A DNA stretch of 64,000 nt, taken from assembly GCA_004298015.1 (NCBI GenBank), contig SCSE01000085.1, positions 1 to 64,000 of the forward strand. Direction: 5' to 3'. Each line of letters starts with the position of its first letter. Position 1 is the stretch's first letter. This DNA comes from Rhodanobacter sp. GTDB lineage: Bacteria; Pseudomonadota; Gammaproteobacteria; Xanthomonadales; Rhodanobacteraceae. The notes under the pieces were generated by a model that was not told the DNA's origin, did no database searches, and saw only the letters and a list, made by a program, of their open reading frames with translations. The translations under genes were made by a program, and so were the position numbers. This document shows positions 52,433 to 62,900 of this stretch, in pieces.

Positions 52433-52760
52433 TGAATCTCCTTGGGTTGTCGTATCACGATGACGGTTCCGCAAGTCGAAGGTTACGTCCTGCCGGCAAG
52501 CTATTGCGAACGTCCCCCGCAACACGACGAAGATGATGTGGCGATTCCAACCTCAGCATGGCCGGTGGCCGCCGGCAGAACAGCTGACACCACAGCGCGA
52601 GACAGCCTACTCCCGCTCCGGAGAAAATGGCGCGCAGATCATTCGGTACGATGGGCTGCAAGCGTCCAGAATACCTGTGAAGCCCGCTGAGCGAAGGCCC
52701 CGCTGGCATCGCTCGACCAGACCCGGGACAATGTGTCTTCACTCATGCCACGGACCCGCC

Positions 52761-53795
52761 ATGAAACCTGTTTCGCTGATCCAGTTTCTGATCGAGGAGC
52801 GTCGCGCCGGCTATATCAACGCCGAGCTGTCGCTGCTGATCGAAGTGGTGGCCCGCGCCTGCAAGCGCATTGCGGTGGCCACCAACAAGGGTGCGCTGGG
52901 CGATGTGCTGGGCATGGCCACCGGCGCCGGTGACGCGGCCAGCGTCAACATCCAGGGCGAGGCGCAGAAGAAGCTCGACGTGATCTCCAACGAGATCCTG
53001 CTGGAGGCCAATGCCTGGGGTGGTCACCTGGCAGCGTGTGCCTCGGAGGAAATGGAAGACCCGCAGCCGATTCCCGACATGTACCCGAAGGGCAATCACC
53101 TGTTGCTGTTCGATCCGCTGGACGGCTCATCGAATATCGACGTGAATGTCTCGGTCGGCACGATTTTTTCGGTCTTGCGTTGCCCTGAGGGCGTGGTCAA
53201 TCCGAAGGCGGCCGATTTCCTGCAACCCGGTACCGCGCAGCTGGCCGCCGGCTATGTGGTCTACGGCCCGGCCACCGTGCTGGTGCTGACCAGCGGTCAC
53301 GGCACCCACGAGTTCACCCTGGACCGCGAGGTCGGCAGCTTCGTGCTGAGCAGGCGCGATATCCGCATTCCGCAGGACGCCACCGAGTTCGCCATCAACA
53401 TGTCCAACCAGCGCCACTGGCAGCCTGCGATGCAGCGCTACATCGGCGAACTGCTGGCCGGCAGCGAAGGTCCGCGCGGCAAGGATTTCAACATGCGCTG
53501 GGTCGCCTCGATGGTGGCTGACGTGCACCGGATCGTTACCCGCGGCGGGGTGTTCTTCTACCCGCTGGACGCAAAGATCGCCCAGCAGGGTGGCAAGCTG
53601 CGGCTGATGTACGAAGCCAACCCGATGGCCTTTATCATCGAGCAGGCCGGCGGCGCCGCCAGCACCGGGCAGCAGCGCCTCATGGCCCTGCAACCGACCG
53701 GCTTGCACCAGCGCGTGCCGGTGTTTCTCGGTTCGAAGAACGAAGTGGAAGTGGCTGTGCAATACCACCAGGACGATGCCAGCCAGCACGGCTGA
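52761..53795 (+). CDS. fbp: Fructose-1,6-bisphosphatase class I
   Basis: Gluconeogenic hydrolysis of fructose-1,6-bisphosphate. 344 residues: [46 protein letters not shown] start, [10 protein letters not shown] metal-binding acidic segment, the [21 protein letters not shown] signature (catalytic metal ligands), and [43 protein letters not shown] near the C-terminus. The start at 52761 is fixed by family alignment; the long upstream extension is non-coding. It is needed for growth on acetate, in keeping with acs and satP nearby. Confidence 0.96.
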   Translation: MKPVSLIQFLIEERRAGYINAELSLLIEVVARACKRIAVATNKGALGDVLGMATGAGDAASVNIQGEAQKKLDVISNEILLEANAWGGHLAACASEEMEDPQPIPDMYPKGNHLLLFDPLDGSSNIDVNVSVGTIFSVLRCPEGVVNPKAADFLQPGTAQLAAGYVVYGPATVLVLTSGHGTHEFTLDREVGSFVLSRRDIRIPQDATEFAINMSNQRHWQPAMQRYIGELLAGSEGPRGKDFNMRWVASMVADVHRIVTRGGVFFYPLDAKIAQQGGKLRLMYEANPMAFIIEQAGGAASTGQQRLMALQPTGLHQRVPVFLGSKNEVEVAVQYHQDDASQHG

Positions 53796-53863
53796 GACGG
53801 CCCCCAACCCAAGCTGCCGGCGCGCACCTCAGCCTGCGTGCCATCCCGCCAGGAAAACCGACC

Positions 53864-55927
53864 ATGAACTATCGAACCCTCCTCGCTTGCGGCCTGTTCG
53901 GCGCCGCCTTCGTCGCGCCCTCCGCGTTTGCCGACAACCACATGCCCTCCGGCAACCGGCCGGCGGTCGATCCACGCATCACCTCGCTGCTTGCCGAACT
54001 CGGCAAGGTGAACGACATCAGCGGCGTGGCACTCTCGCCCGATGGCAAGCGGCTGGCCTGGGTGGTGGAACGCAAGGGCAAGCCGATGATCGAGATCGCC
54101 GCTGCCGATGGCGGCGGCGCCCACCCACTGGTGGCATCGATCAAGCCGGGCAGCTGCAGCCAGCAGGACATCACCTGGTCACCGGACTCCACCCGGCTGG
54201 CCTATCTGTCGAACTGCGCCGATCCGAAGCACAAGACCCGACATGTGATGCTGGCCAACCTCGGCAGCCACGGCGCCCCCGTCTCGCTGACCGCGCTGGA
54301 CGGCTATGCCCACGCGCTACGCTTCGCCCCCGATGGCCGCAGGATCGGCTTCCTGTACGTGGCCGGCTCCAACCGCCGCACCGGGGCCACCGCCGCCGCC
54401 AAGACCCAGACTGGCGTGATCAGCGGCGGCGACATGGCGGTGCAGCGCGTGGCCAGCGTGGCGGTCGGCGGTGCCACACCGCAGGAACTGACCCCGGCCG
54501 ATCGCTATGTCTACGAATTCAGCTGGTCGCCGGATGCCCGGCGCATCGCCTATGTCGGTGCACCGGCGCCGGGCGACAACAATTGGTGGATCGCCCAGCT
54601 CTACGTGCAGCAGGCAGAGCCGGGCGCGAGGTCGAGATCGGTGGTCGATCCCAACACCGTGAAGGGTCCGCTGCACGGCCTGCAGCTGGCCTTGCCGCGC
54701 TGGTCCCCGGACGGCTCCCGGCTGGCCTTCATCGGCGGCTTGATGAGCGACCAGGGCGCCACCGGCGGCGACATCTACACGGTGCCGGCCAGCGGCGGCA
54801 CGCTCACCGATCTCACCCCCGGCATCCACGTAACCCCGTCATGGCTGACCTGGACCGGCGCCCGGCAGTTGCTGGTCAGTCAGATCAGCAATGGTGAAGT
54901 GCAGCTGGCCGAATATCGGATCGAGGGCGACAAGGCACGTCAGTCCCGGGTGCTGTTCACCCTCGCGGCCAGTATCGGCGACGGCAACGCCGCACTGGCG
55001 CTGTCGCTGTCGGCGAACCATCAGCAAGTGGCCTACGCGCAAAGCTCTTTCGCCCACGCACCGGAAGTCCATGCCGGCGTGCTCGGACCGACGCCGCCGC
55101 CAGCGGTCACCCACATCAACGCCGGGCTCAAGCCGACCTGGGGCAAGGCGGTATCCGAGCAGTGGGACCACGAGGGCAAGCACGTGCAGGGCTGGTTGCT
55201 GTACCCGGCGAATTACGATCCGGCCAGGCACTATCCGCTGATTGTCTACGTCCATGGCGGCCCCTCCTGGGTAACCATGCAGCGCTGGCCCAGCGCGGGT
55301 TATGGTCCCGCGCCGTTCTCGGCTCTGGGCTACTTCGTGCTGATGCCGAACCCGCGCGGCAGCTTCGGCCAGGGCGAGGCGTACACGCAGTCCAATCGCA
55401 AGGATTTTGGCCACGGCGACCTGCGCGACATACTGGCCGGCGTCGACCACGTGGAGAAGAAGTTGCCGGTGGATGACAAGCGACTTGGCCTCACCGGCTG
55501 GAGCTATGGCGGCTACATGAGCATGTTCGCACCGACCCAGACCCGGCGCTTTCGCGCGGTGGTCGCCGGTGCCGGCCTCAGTGACTGGCGCAGCTACTAC
55601 GGTGAGAACCTGATCGACCAGTGGATGATCCCGTTCTTCGGTGCGTCGGTCTACGAGGATCCGGCCGTCTACGCCAAAAGCTCGCCGATCAACTTCGTCA
55701 AGAACGTCAAGACACCGACCTTGATGGTGGTGGGCGAGAACGACGCCGAGACCCCGGCGCCACAATCGTTCGAATGGTGGCATGCGCTGCGGGCCATGGG
55801 CGTGCCGACTGAACTGGTGGTCTATCCCGGTGAGGGCCATGGCTTTCACAAGCCCGCTGACCGTCGCGATGTACTGCAGCGCGCCTTGCTCTGGTTCGAG
55901 AAATACCTGCCCGCTACGCGAGGCTGA
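53864..55927 (+). CDS. S9 family prolyl-oligopeptidase-type serine peptidase
   Basis: Secreted dipeptidyl/oligopeptidase-like enzyme of 687 residues with a signal peptide (MNYRTLLACGLFGAAFVAPSAFA). The N-terminal part (about 40-410) is a beta-propeller (VALSPDGKRLAWVVERKGKP, ITWSPDSTRLAYLSNCADP, WSPDGSRLAFIGG repeats). The alpha/beta-hydrolase domain has the nucleophile in LTGWSYGGYMSMFA, the acid in VVGENDAETPAP and His in YPGEGHGFHKPADR. It is probably periplasmic peptide digestion. It is collinear with fbp (68-nt gap), but no functional link is apparent. Confidence 0.93.
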   Translation: MNYRTLLACGLFGAAFVAPSAFADNHMPSGNRPAVDPRITSLLAELGKVNDISGVALSPDGKRLAWVVERKGKPMIEIAAADGGGAHPLVASIKPGSCSQQDITWSPDSTRLAYLSNCADPKHKTRHVMLANLGSHGAPVSLTALDGYAHALRFAPDGRRIGFLYVAGSNRRTGATAAAKTQTGVISGGDMAVQRVASVAVGGATPQELTPADRYVYEFSWSPDARRIAYVGAPAPGDNNWWIAQLYVQQAEPGARSRSVVDPNTVKGPLHGLQLALPRWSPDGSRLAFIGGLMSDQGATGGDIYTVPASGGTLTDLTPGIHVTPSWLTWTGARQLLVSQISNGEVQLAEYRIEGDKARQSRVLFTLAASIGDGNAALALSLSANHQQVAYAQSSFAHAPEVHAGVLGPTPPPAVTHINAGLKPTWGKAVSEQWDHEGKHVQGWLLYPANYDPARHYPLIVYVHGGPSWVTMQRWPSAGYGPAPFSALGYFVLMPNPRGSFGQGEAYTQSNRKDFGHGDLRDILAGVDHVEKKLPVDDKRLGLTGWSYGGYMSMFAPTQTRRFRAVVAGAGLSDWRSYYGENLIDQWMIPFFGASVYEDPAVYAKSSPINFVKNVKTPTLMVVGENDAETPAPQSFEWWHALRAMGVPTELVVYPGEGHGFHKPADRRDVLQRALLWFEKYLPATRG

Positions 55928-56066
55928 TCGCGCACCGCGTCGCCGATCGCCTTGGCGACGGGGACGCGGCTTCGTCACGGATGCTGCACGGCGCGGGCGC
56001 GACGCTCAGCGCCGTCGGTCAACGGTGTCATCCCGACCCCGGACACGACGTGAGTGAGGAGACCAC

Positions 56067-56327
56067 ATGACGGCGACGGCACTGATCATCATCTTGCTGG
56101 CGGGCGCCATCGCGGGCTGGCTGGCCGGCCTGCTCGTTCGCGGATTCGGCTTCGGGTTGCTCGGCAACATCGTGATCGGCATCCTCGGCGCGTTCTTCGC
56201 CGGCTGGCTGTTCCCCCGGCTCGGTGTCAGCTTCGTGCTGATCAATCCCCTGGTCACCAGTATCGTCTATGCCATGCTTGGTGCGGTGATCCTGCTGTTG
56301 ATCATCGGTCTGATCCGGCGCGTCTGA
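56067..56327 (+). CDS. GlsB/YeaQ/YmgE-type small membrane protein
   Basis: 86-residue protein with three hydrophobic helices: LIIILLAGAIAGWLAGLLVRGFGFGLLGNIVIGILGAFFAGWLFPRLGV, the glycine-rich transglycosylase-associated (GlsB/YeaQ) pattern, then LVTSIVYAMLGAVILLLIIGLIRRV. Family members are induced by stress or biofilm growth; the activity is unproven. A start ribosome-like site GAGGAGACC lies upstream. It is convergent with the satP-like gene, sharing a bidirectional terminator. Confidence 0.9.
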   Translation: MTATALIIILLAGAIAGWLAGLLVRGFGFGLLGNIVIGILGAFFAGWLFPRLGVSFVLINPLVTSIVYAMLGAVILLLIIGLIRRV

Positions 56328-56343
56328 AAACCGCGAAAAGAAC

Positions 56344-56374
56344 GCGGCGCGCCATGATCATCATGGCGCGCCGC
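56344..56374. terminator. Bidirectional hairpin between the GlsB-like and satP-like genes
   Basis: A perfect 14-bp stem, GCGGCGCGCCATGA (56344-56357) with its complement (56361-56374), and a 3-base loop. It lies between convergent genes; neither side has a long T-run. Confidence 0.65.
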
Positions 56375-56397
56375 TGGTGATGCCCGGATACGACGGT

Positions 56398-56976
56398 TCA
56401 GCCCGCTGGCGGTGCGCCGACCGGAAGCACCGTGCGCTGGTGGGTTTCATTGATCACTTCGGCCGCGGACAGGTAGAACGCCAGCAAGGCGGTAATCAGC
56501 CCACCATAGCCGCCAGCCACGTGCAGCGCGGCGTAGCCGCTCCACTCACCGGCCGCCAGCAGGACGAAGGTGATCCACAGCGCCAGAAAGACCAGCTGCA
56601 AGGCACGCGCCGCACGCCAGGTGGCGATCCACATGTAGAACGTGAAGACCCCCCACATGAACAGGTACCAGCCGACGAAGGCCGCCGGCACCTTGTCGTG
56701 CAGAAACAGCACAAACAGCGCAAACGACCACCAGAACGCGCCGTAACTGATAAAGGCGGTCGATCCGAACGTGTTGCCACGCGGCAACTCCATCACGCCG
56801 GCAATCATCTGCGCGGTACCGCCGTAGGCCAGCGCAACGGCCAACACCATGTTCATCGCATCGCCACTGAACCAGCCGGCATTGATCATGCTCAGCAGCC
56901 AGGTGGTCAGGGCGAACCCGGCCAGTCCCAGCGGGGCCGGATTGGAAAACTTCGTCTGTACCTGTTCATTGCTCAT
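56398..56976 (-). CDS. satP: Acetate uptake transporter (SatP/YaaH, GPR1/FUN34 family)
   Basis: Inner-membrane acetate/succinate-proton symporter of 192 residues with six helices. The family signature NPAPLGLAGFALTTWLLSM lies at the N-terminus (NPxPLGL), followed by AYGGTAQMIAGVMELPRGNTFGSTAFISYGAFWWSFALFVL, in which the conserved F-Y-x-FW region is visible. It is divergent from acs with a 256-nt regulatory spacer and close to the CrbR/CrbS-like pair, so acetate uptake and activation are co-located. The satP symbol is used by family and context. Confidence 0.93.
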   Translation of the reverse strand: MSNEQVQTKFSNPAPLGLAGFALTTWLLSMINAGWFSGDAMNMVLAVALAYGGTAQMIAGVMELPRGNTFGSTAFISYGAFWWSFALFVLFLHDKVPAAFVGWYLFMWGVFTFYMWIATWRAARALQLVFLALWITFVLLAAGEWSGYAALHVAGGYGGLITALLAFYLSAAEVINETHQRTVLPVGAPPAG

Positions 56977-57108
56977 TGCTGGAATCTCCCCGTGAGTGAA
57001 CCCGACCTGCTGCGGCGAATGGTGCCTGCCGCAGGGTCACGACGTGAGCATGCGCTGCCCGGTGACAAGGGAGCATGGTTGCGCGCGATCACGCGCGACT
57101 ATTCGCCA

Positions 57109-57127
57109 TTGGTCGAATCTAGACCAA
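57109..57127. promoter_or_regulatory. Inverted repeat in the satP/acs divergent promoter region
   Basis: TTGGTC (57109-57114) and GACCAA (57122-57127) form a perfect inverted repeat around a 7-base centre, about 105 nt upstream of acs and 133 nt from satP. It is a candidate operator for the neighbouring CrbR-like regulator, able to serve both genes (inference). Confidence 0.5.
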
Positions 57128-57232
57128 AGTCGAGACGGCGGACGCGACGATGATGCAGGCGCGGGGCTACACTCGGTAGCGTCTGTGTCGGCCCACCGCG
57201 CAGCGACGCCACGCAAAACCAGGAGGTCAGCC

Positions 57233-59173
57233 GTGTCCAAGCTTCATCCCGTCAATCCCGAATTCGCCGCCTCGGCCCGCATCAACAAGGCCGACTACCA
57301 GCGTTTGTACGCCGAATCGGTCCGCGATCCGTCCGCTTTCTGGGCCCAGGTCGGAAAGCGGCTGGACTGGGGCACGGCGCCGAGCGTGATCAAGAATGTC
57401 TCCTACAACCCGGCGGATCTGCACATTCGCTGGTATGAGGACGGCCGGCTCAATGTCGCGGCAAACTGCCTCGATCGCCACTTGGCCGAGCGTGGCGACA
57501 AGACCGCGATCATCTTCGAAGGCGACGACCCGAACGAATCGCGCCGCATCAGCTATCGCGAGCTGCATGCCGAGGTCTGCCAATTCGCCAATACGCTCAA
57601 GCACCTCGGCATCGCCAAGGGCGACCGGGTGGCGATCTACCTGCCGATGATTCCCGAAGCGGCGGTAGCGATGCTGGCCTGTGCCCGGATAGGTGCCGTG
57701 CATTCGGTGGTCTTCGGCGGCTTCTCGCCGGATTCCCTGGCCGGGCGAATCGCCGATTCGGCGTGCAAGGTGGTGATTACCGCCGACGAGGGAACCCGTG
57801 GTGGCAAGCGTATCCCGCTGAAGACCAACGTCGATGCCGCCCTCGAACGACCGGGCACCAACAGCGTGGAAACGGTGGTGGTAGTACGTCGTACCGGGGC
57901 GACCGTGGCGATGCAGTCGCCGCGCGACCGTTACTGGCACAACCTGATGGAAGGTCAGTCGAACGATTGCCCGGCCGAGCCGATGGAGGCCGAGCATCCG
58001 CTGTTCATCCTTTACACCTCCGGCTCCACCGGCAAGCCGAAGGGTGTGCTGCATACCTCAGCCGGCTACCTGGTGTATGTCAGCTATACCCACGAGCTGG
58101 TGTTCGATCTGCGCGAAGACGATGTGTACTGGTGCACCGCCGATGTCGGCTGGGTGACCGGGCACAGCTACGTGGTCTATGGCCCGCTCGCCAACGGCGC
58201 CACCACGGTGATGTTCGACGGCGTACCCAACTACCCGGACTGCAGCCGCTTCTGGCAAGTCGTCGACAAGCACCAGGTTACCCTGTTCTACACCGCGCCG
58301 ACCGCAATTCGGGCCTTGATGCGCGAAGGCGAGGCGCCAGTCAGGAAGACCTCGCGCAAATCGCTGCGGGTGCTCGGCTCCGTCGGCGAACCGATCAATC
58401 CGGAAGCCTGGGAGTGGTACCACCGGGTGGTCGGCGACGAGCGCTGCCCGATCGTGGACACCTGGTGGCAGACTGAAACCGGCGGCATCCTGATCACTCC
58501 GCTGCCCGGCGCCATCGACACCAAGCCAGGGTCGGCGACCTTGCCGTTCTTCGGCATCCAGCCGGCGATCGTCGATGCCAACGGCGATGTACTCGAAGGG
58601 GTCGCCGAGGGCAACTTGCTGATCACCGATTCCTGGCCGGGTCAGATGCGCACCATCTACGGCGATCACCAGCGCTTCATTGAAACCTACTTCAGCGCCT
58701 ATCCGGGCAACTATTTCACTGGCGACGGCGTACGCCGTGACGAGGATGGCTATTACTGGATCACCGGCCGCGTCGACGACGTGATCAATGTGAGCGGTCA
58801 TCGCCTGGGCACGGCCGAGGTGGAAAGCGCCCTGGTGTCCCATCCGAAAGTTGCCGAGGCCGCGGTGGTCGGTTGTCCGCACGAGATCAAGGGTCAGGGC
58901 ATCTACGCTTATGTCACCCTGATCGCCGGCGAGAACGGCAGCGATGAGCTGCGCAAGGAACTGGTCGCCTGGGTACGCAAGGAAATCGGCCCGATCGCCA
59001 CCCCCGACTACCTGCAATGGGCGCCCAGCCTGCCGAAAACCCGCTCGGGCAAGATCATGCGCCGCATCCTGCGCAAGATCGGCGAGAATCAGCCCGGACA
59101 GCTGGGCGACATCTCCACCCTGGCCGATCCAGGCGTGGTCAAGCACCTGGTCGACGAGCGGCTGATCAAATAG
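57233..59173 (+). CDS. acs: Acetyl-CoA synthetase (AMP-forming)
   Basis: Activates acetate to acetyl-CoA via acetyl-AMP. 646 residues, close to E. coli Acs (652). The GTG start at 57233 is supported by AGGAGG six bases upstream. Landmarks: [23 protein letters not shown] (P-loop), [18 protein letters not shown] (adenylate site), [41 protein letters not shown] (hinge), and Lys in [14 protein letters not shown], the acetylation-regulated residue. It is followed after 89 nt by the CrbR-like gene and is divergent from satP, forming an acetate utilisation locus. Confidence 0.98.
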   Translation: MSKLHPVNPEFAASARINKADYQRLYAESVRDPSAFWAQVGKRLDWGTAPSVIKNVSYNPADLHIRWYEDGRLNVAANCLDRHLAERGDKTAIIFEGDDPNESRRISYRELHAEVCQFANTLKHLGIAKGDRVAIYLPMIPEAAVAMLACARIGAVHSVVFGGFSPDSLAGRIADSACKVVITADEGTRGGKRIPLKTNVDAALERPGTNSVETVVVVRRTGATVAMQSPRDRYWHNLMEGQSNDCPAEPMEAEHPLFILYTSGSTGKPKGVLHTSAGYLVYVSYTHELVFDLREDDVYWCTADVGWVTGHSYVVYGPLANGATTVMFDGVPNYPDCSRFWQVVDKHQVTLFYTAPTAIRALMREGEAPVRKTSRKSLRVLGSVGEPINPEAWEWYHRVVGDERCPIVDTWWQTETGGILITPLPGAIDTKPGSATLPFFGIQPAIVDANGDVLEGVAEGNLLITDSWPGQMRTIYGDHQRFIETYFSAYPGNYFTGDGVRRDEDGYYWITGRVDDVINVSGHRLGTAEVESALVSHPKVAEAAVVGCPHEIKGQGIYAYVTLIAGENGSDELRKELVAWVRKEIGPIATPDYLQWAPSLPKTRSGKIMRRILRKIGENQPGQLGDISTLADPGVVKHLVDERLIK

Positions 59174-59262
59174 GGCTGTTGATCGCCGCGCCCCGGTGCC
59201 CGACGGTACCGGGGCCACCATCGCAACCGAGCCTCCCCCGCGCAAAGGACGCGCCCCTACCC

Positions 59263-59943
59263 ATGGACCCCATGTCCGACATCCTGATCGCCGACGACCA
59301 CCCGCTGTTCCGCGACGCCCTTCGGCGCGCCGTGCTCAGCGCGTTGCCAGATGCCAACGTACATGCCGCTGACGATGTCCACAGCCTGCTGGTGCTGATC
59401 GAGCAGTTTCCCGATGCCGACCTGTTGCTGCTGGACCTGCACATGCCCGGTGCCCGCGGCTACTCGGCGCTGGCACATATCCGCGGCCAGTATCCCGGGC
59501 TTCCCACCATTGTGGTCTCCGGTCACGAAGAGTCACACGTGGTTCGCCGCGCCATGGCACACGGCGCCTCGGCGTATATTCCCAAGTCCACGCCTGGCGA
59601 CATGATCGTGGAGGCGATTCGCAGCGTACTGGCCGGCGACGTATGGCTGCCGCATCAACTCCCCGGCGATGACGTGATCCTGAAGACCGATGAAGCCGTC
59701 GCCGCCGCCCGCATCGCCACGCTCACCCCGCAACAATTCAGGGTCATGACGATGATTGCCGAAGGTCTGCTCAACAAGCAGATTGCCTATGAACTCGGCG
59801 TTTCCGAAGCCACGGTCAAGGCCCACATGACCGCCATCATGCGCAAGATGGGGGTCAACAACCGTACCCAGGTTGCGCTGGCCGCCAGTCAGTTGGCGGT
59901 GGACCAGCAAGCGCTCACGCCACTGGCGGACGATGTGGGATGA
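59263..59943 (+). CDS. crbR: CrbR-like LuxR-type response regulator
   Basis: Two-component regulator of 226 residues. The receiver domain has acidic residues in ILIADDHPLFRDAL, phosphoacceptor Asp58 in LLLLDLHMPG, and the conserved Lys in SAYIPKST. The LuxR HTH is LTPQQFRVMTMIAEGLLNKQIAYELGVSEATVKAHMTAIMRKMGVNNRTQVALAA. Location directly after acs and convergent with a CrbS-type kinase matches the known CrbS/CrbR system that turns on acs. The start MDPMSDILI is at 59263; an ATG nine bases later is equally possible. The symbol is by context. Confidence 0.85.
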   Translation: MDPMSDILIADDHPLFRDALRRAVLSALPDANVHAADDVHSLLVLIEQFPDADLLLLDLHMPGARGYSALAHIRGQYPGLPTIVVSGHEESHVVRRAMAHGASAYIPKSTPGDMIVEAIRSVLAGDVWLPHQLPGDDVILKTDEAVAAARIATLTPQQFRVMTMIAEGLLNKQIAYELGVSEATVKAHMTAIMRKMGVNNRTQVALAASQLAVDQQALTPLADDVG

Positions 59944-59984
59944 CTCCGGTGGCGCTGGTCCAGCCCTCGGTCGCCGGCGGGCCG

Positions 59985-62900
59985 CTATGACCGCAACAGC
60001 GCTGTTAGCAATGAACGCAATGCGGCCGGGCGCACTGGCTTGTGCAACAACGGATAACCCAGCGCTCGCGCGCGCTGTTTCAGCTCGCTGCTGCCGTCGG
60101 CGGTGATCATCACGGCTGGCGGCAGTGCGGGGAATTCTCCACGCAACCGTTGCAGCACCTCGATCCCGTCGACATCGTCGGCGAGATGGTAGTCGACCAG
60201 CAACACGTCGATCCGGCGACTCGCCAGCTCATCGCGCGCTGCCGCCATGTCCACCGCCAGGCGGCAGTCCACGCCCCAGCGGCCGAGCAAGGCGCGCATC
60301 CCCTCAAGGATCGTCACATCGTTGTCCAGGCACAGCACGGTAAGCGGCAGCTGGCGACCCGGATCGCCTCCCTTGACCTCATGCTGGCGGCGGATCGGTA
60401 CCGGCGCGTGCGGCGGCACGGTAATCGAAAAGCAGCTGCCACGGTCGATCCGTGAGCTCAGGTCGAGGCGATGGTCGAGTATCCCGGCCAGACGATCACA
60501 GATCGACAGTCCCAGCCCCAGTCCCTTTTCCCCCCAGGGCGAGGGATGATTCAGGCGCTGGAACTCGCCGAAGATTCGCGCCCGTTGCTCGGGCGCGATG
60601 CCGGGGCCGGAGTCCCAGACCTCGATGCGCACTTCGCCACCGGCGCGCCGGGCACCGAGCAGGACGCCACCCTGCCGGGTGTAGCGCAATGCATTGGACA
60701 GGAAGTTCTGCACGATCCGGCGCAGCAACTGCGGGTCACTTCGGACCGCCAGCCGCGTCGGTACGACCCGCAATCGCAGGCCGCGCTGTTCGGCAACGAC
60801 GGCGAACTGGGCCTTCAGCGAATCGAACAGTTCGGCCAGCGCCATGCCACCCACCTCGGGCTTGTAGCTGCCGGCGTCCAGCCGCGAGGTGTCGAGCAAG
60901 GCGTCCAGAAGATCCTCGGCAGCACTGAACGAGGCATCGATCCGCTCCGCCAGCGCACTGGCTTCCTGGTCCAGGCCCGGATGCTGGCGCAACGCCGAGG
61001 TAAACAGCCGCGCGGCGTTGAGTGGCTGCAGCAAGTCGTGACTTGCGGCAGCGAGAAAGCGCGTCTTGGAGACATTCGCGGCCTCGGCGGAACGGCGGGC
61101 ATGCGCGGTGGCCACCAGCGCCTCGGAGAGTTCGGCGGTACGCAGCTCGACACGTTGCTCGAGGGTTTCATTGGCTTCGATCAGTGCCTGCTCGGCGTGC
61201 TTGTAGGCCGTGACGTCGGTATAGGTGGTGACGTAGCCACCGGTGGGCAGCGCGCGTCCGCGCATCTCGATCACGGTGCCGTCCGGAAGGATGCGTTGAA
61301 ACAGGTGTGATGATCCGGCACGCATATAGTCGATGCGCTTGGCGACGTGGCCGTCCACTTCGCCGGGGCCGCATTCGCCCAACTCGGCGTTCCGGCGGAT
61401 CAGATCGGCGACTGGGACGCCAACGTAAACCATACCCTCGGGATAGTCGAACAGTTCCAGATAACGTCGGTTCCAGGCCACCAGATACATCCTGGCGTCA
61501 ACCACGCTGATACCCTGGGTGACGTTTTCCAGGGTCGTGGCGAGCAGCTCCCGGTTGAAGCGGAGTTCCTGCGAAGCTTCGTCCATCAACGCCATCGACT
61601 CGGCGATATCCAACCCGCTGCCCGAAAAGGCACCGATCAGGATCCGGCGGGCATTGGCCGCTCCCACCGCCGAGGCCAACAGACGCTCGGTTTGCTGGAT
61701 CAGGGCCTTGTCGGCGACCGCGCTCGGATTCAAGGCCTGCCCTCGATGTTCGGCGTACTCGGCGAAGGCCCGATCGCTGCCGCGCTCACCGACAATCCGT
61801 TCGGTGAGCGTGCGCAGGTCGGCCACCCGCACGCGGCCGCGCCAGTCGCCGGCACCTTCGCGTATCGCCGGATAGGCGTCGACGAACAGGGCCGCATGCA
61901 GGCGATCTTCCAGGCTCGGACGAAAGCGCAGGGAAAAGAACACCAGGCAGCCGATATTCACGAGCAGCGACCAGAATGTGGTGTGCATCACCGGATGCCA
62001 GCCGCTGAGGTGAAACAGCGCTTGCGGTCGCAGCCAGTCCCAGCCGAACGGGCCGGTTTGCAGCCACGTGGCGGTCGGAATCATCGCCGGCACCAGCATG
62101 GTGTAGCCCCAGACCGTGAACCCGGCCAGCAAGCCGATCGCCACACCGACACGGCTGGCGCCGCGCCAGTACAAGGCCGCGATCAGTGCCGGGGCGAACT
62201 GCGCCACCGCGGCAAAGGCCAATAACCCGGTGGCCGCGAGGTTTTCCGCGTCGGCAGCCAGGCGGTAGTAGACATAGGCCATCGCGGCCAGCAACAGAAT
62301 GGCGACGCGCCGCACCCGCAATACCAGTTGCGACAGGTCACTGCGTTGTTCCAGCCGCAAATAGCGAATACGCAGCAACGCCGGCATCACCAGGTCGTTG
62401 CTGATCATCGTCGAGAGTGCCACCGAGGCCACCACCACCATGCCGGTAGCCGCTGACAGACCGCCAATGAAGGCCACCAGGGCCATGCCGCGGTCGCCAT
62501 GGGCCAGCGGCAGGGTAAGCACCCACACGTCGGCATTGTCGTCGCGTACCAGCGGCATATGCGCGCCCGCCGCCACAATGGGGAGCACGGCCAGCACGAT
62601 GATCAACAGATACAGCGGCACCAGCCAGCGCGCGCGGCTCAGGTCGCCAGCATCCTCACATTCGACCGCACCGATCTGGAACTGCCGCGGCAGGCAGAAC
62701 ATCGCGCAAAACGCCAGCAGGGTCTGTGCGATGAAGCCGGGGGCGAGGCCCTGGTTGAGATCTTTGACCGGCAGTTGCATGGTGGTGGCCAGGCCCGGGC
62801 CATGCCACAGGGCGTACACCGCGAGCGCCACGAACGCGGCCAGCTTGACCAGCGACTCCAGGGCCATCGCCATTACCAGCCCATGGTGATGCTCGGTGGC

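Noticed and set aside
50537-52435. 632-codon open frame on the plus strand opposite the DUF885 peptidase
   Set aside because: It is antisense to a gene with an intact HESYPGH motif, signal peptide and ribosome site; the plus-strand translation has no recognisable domain.
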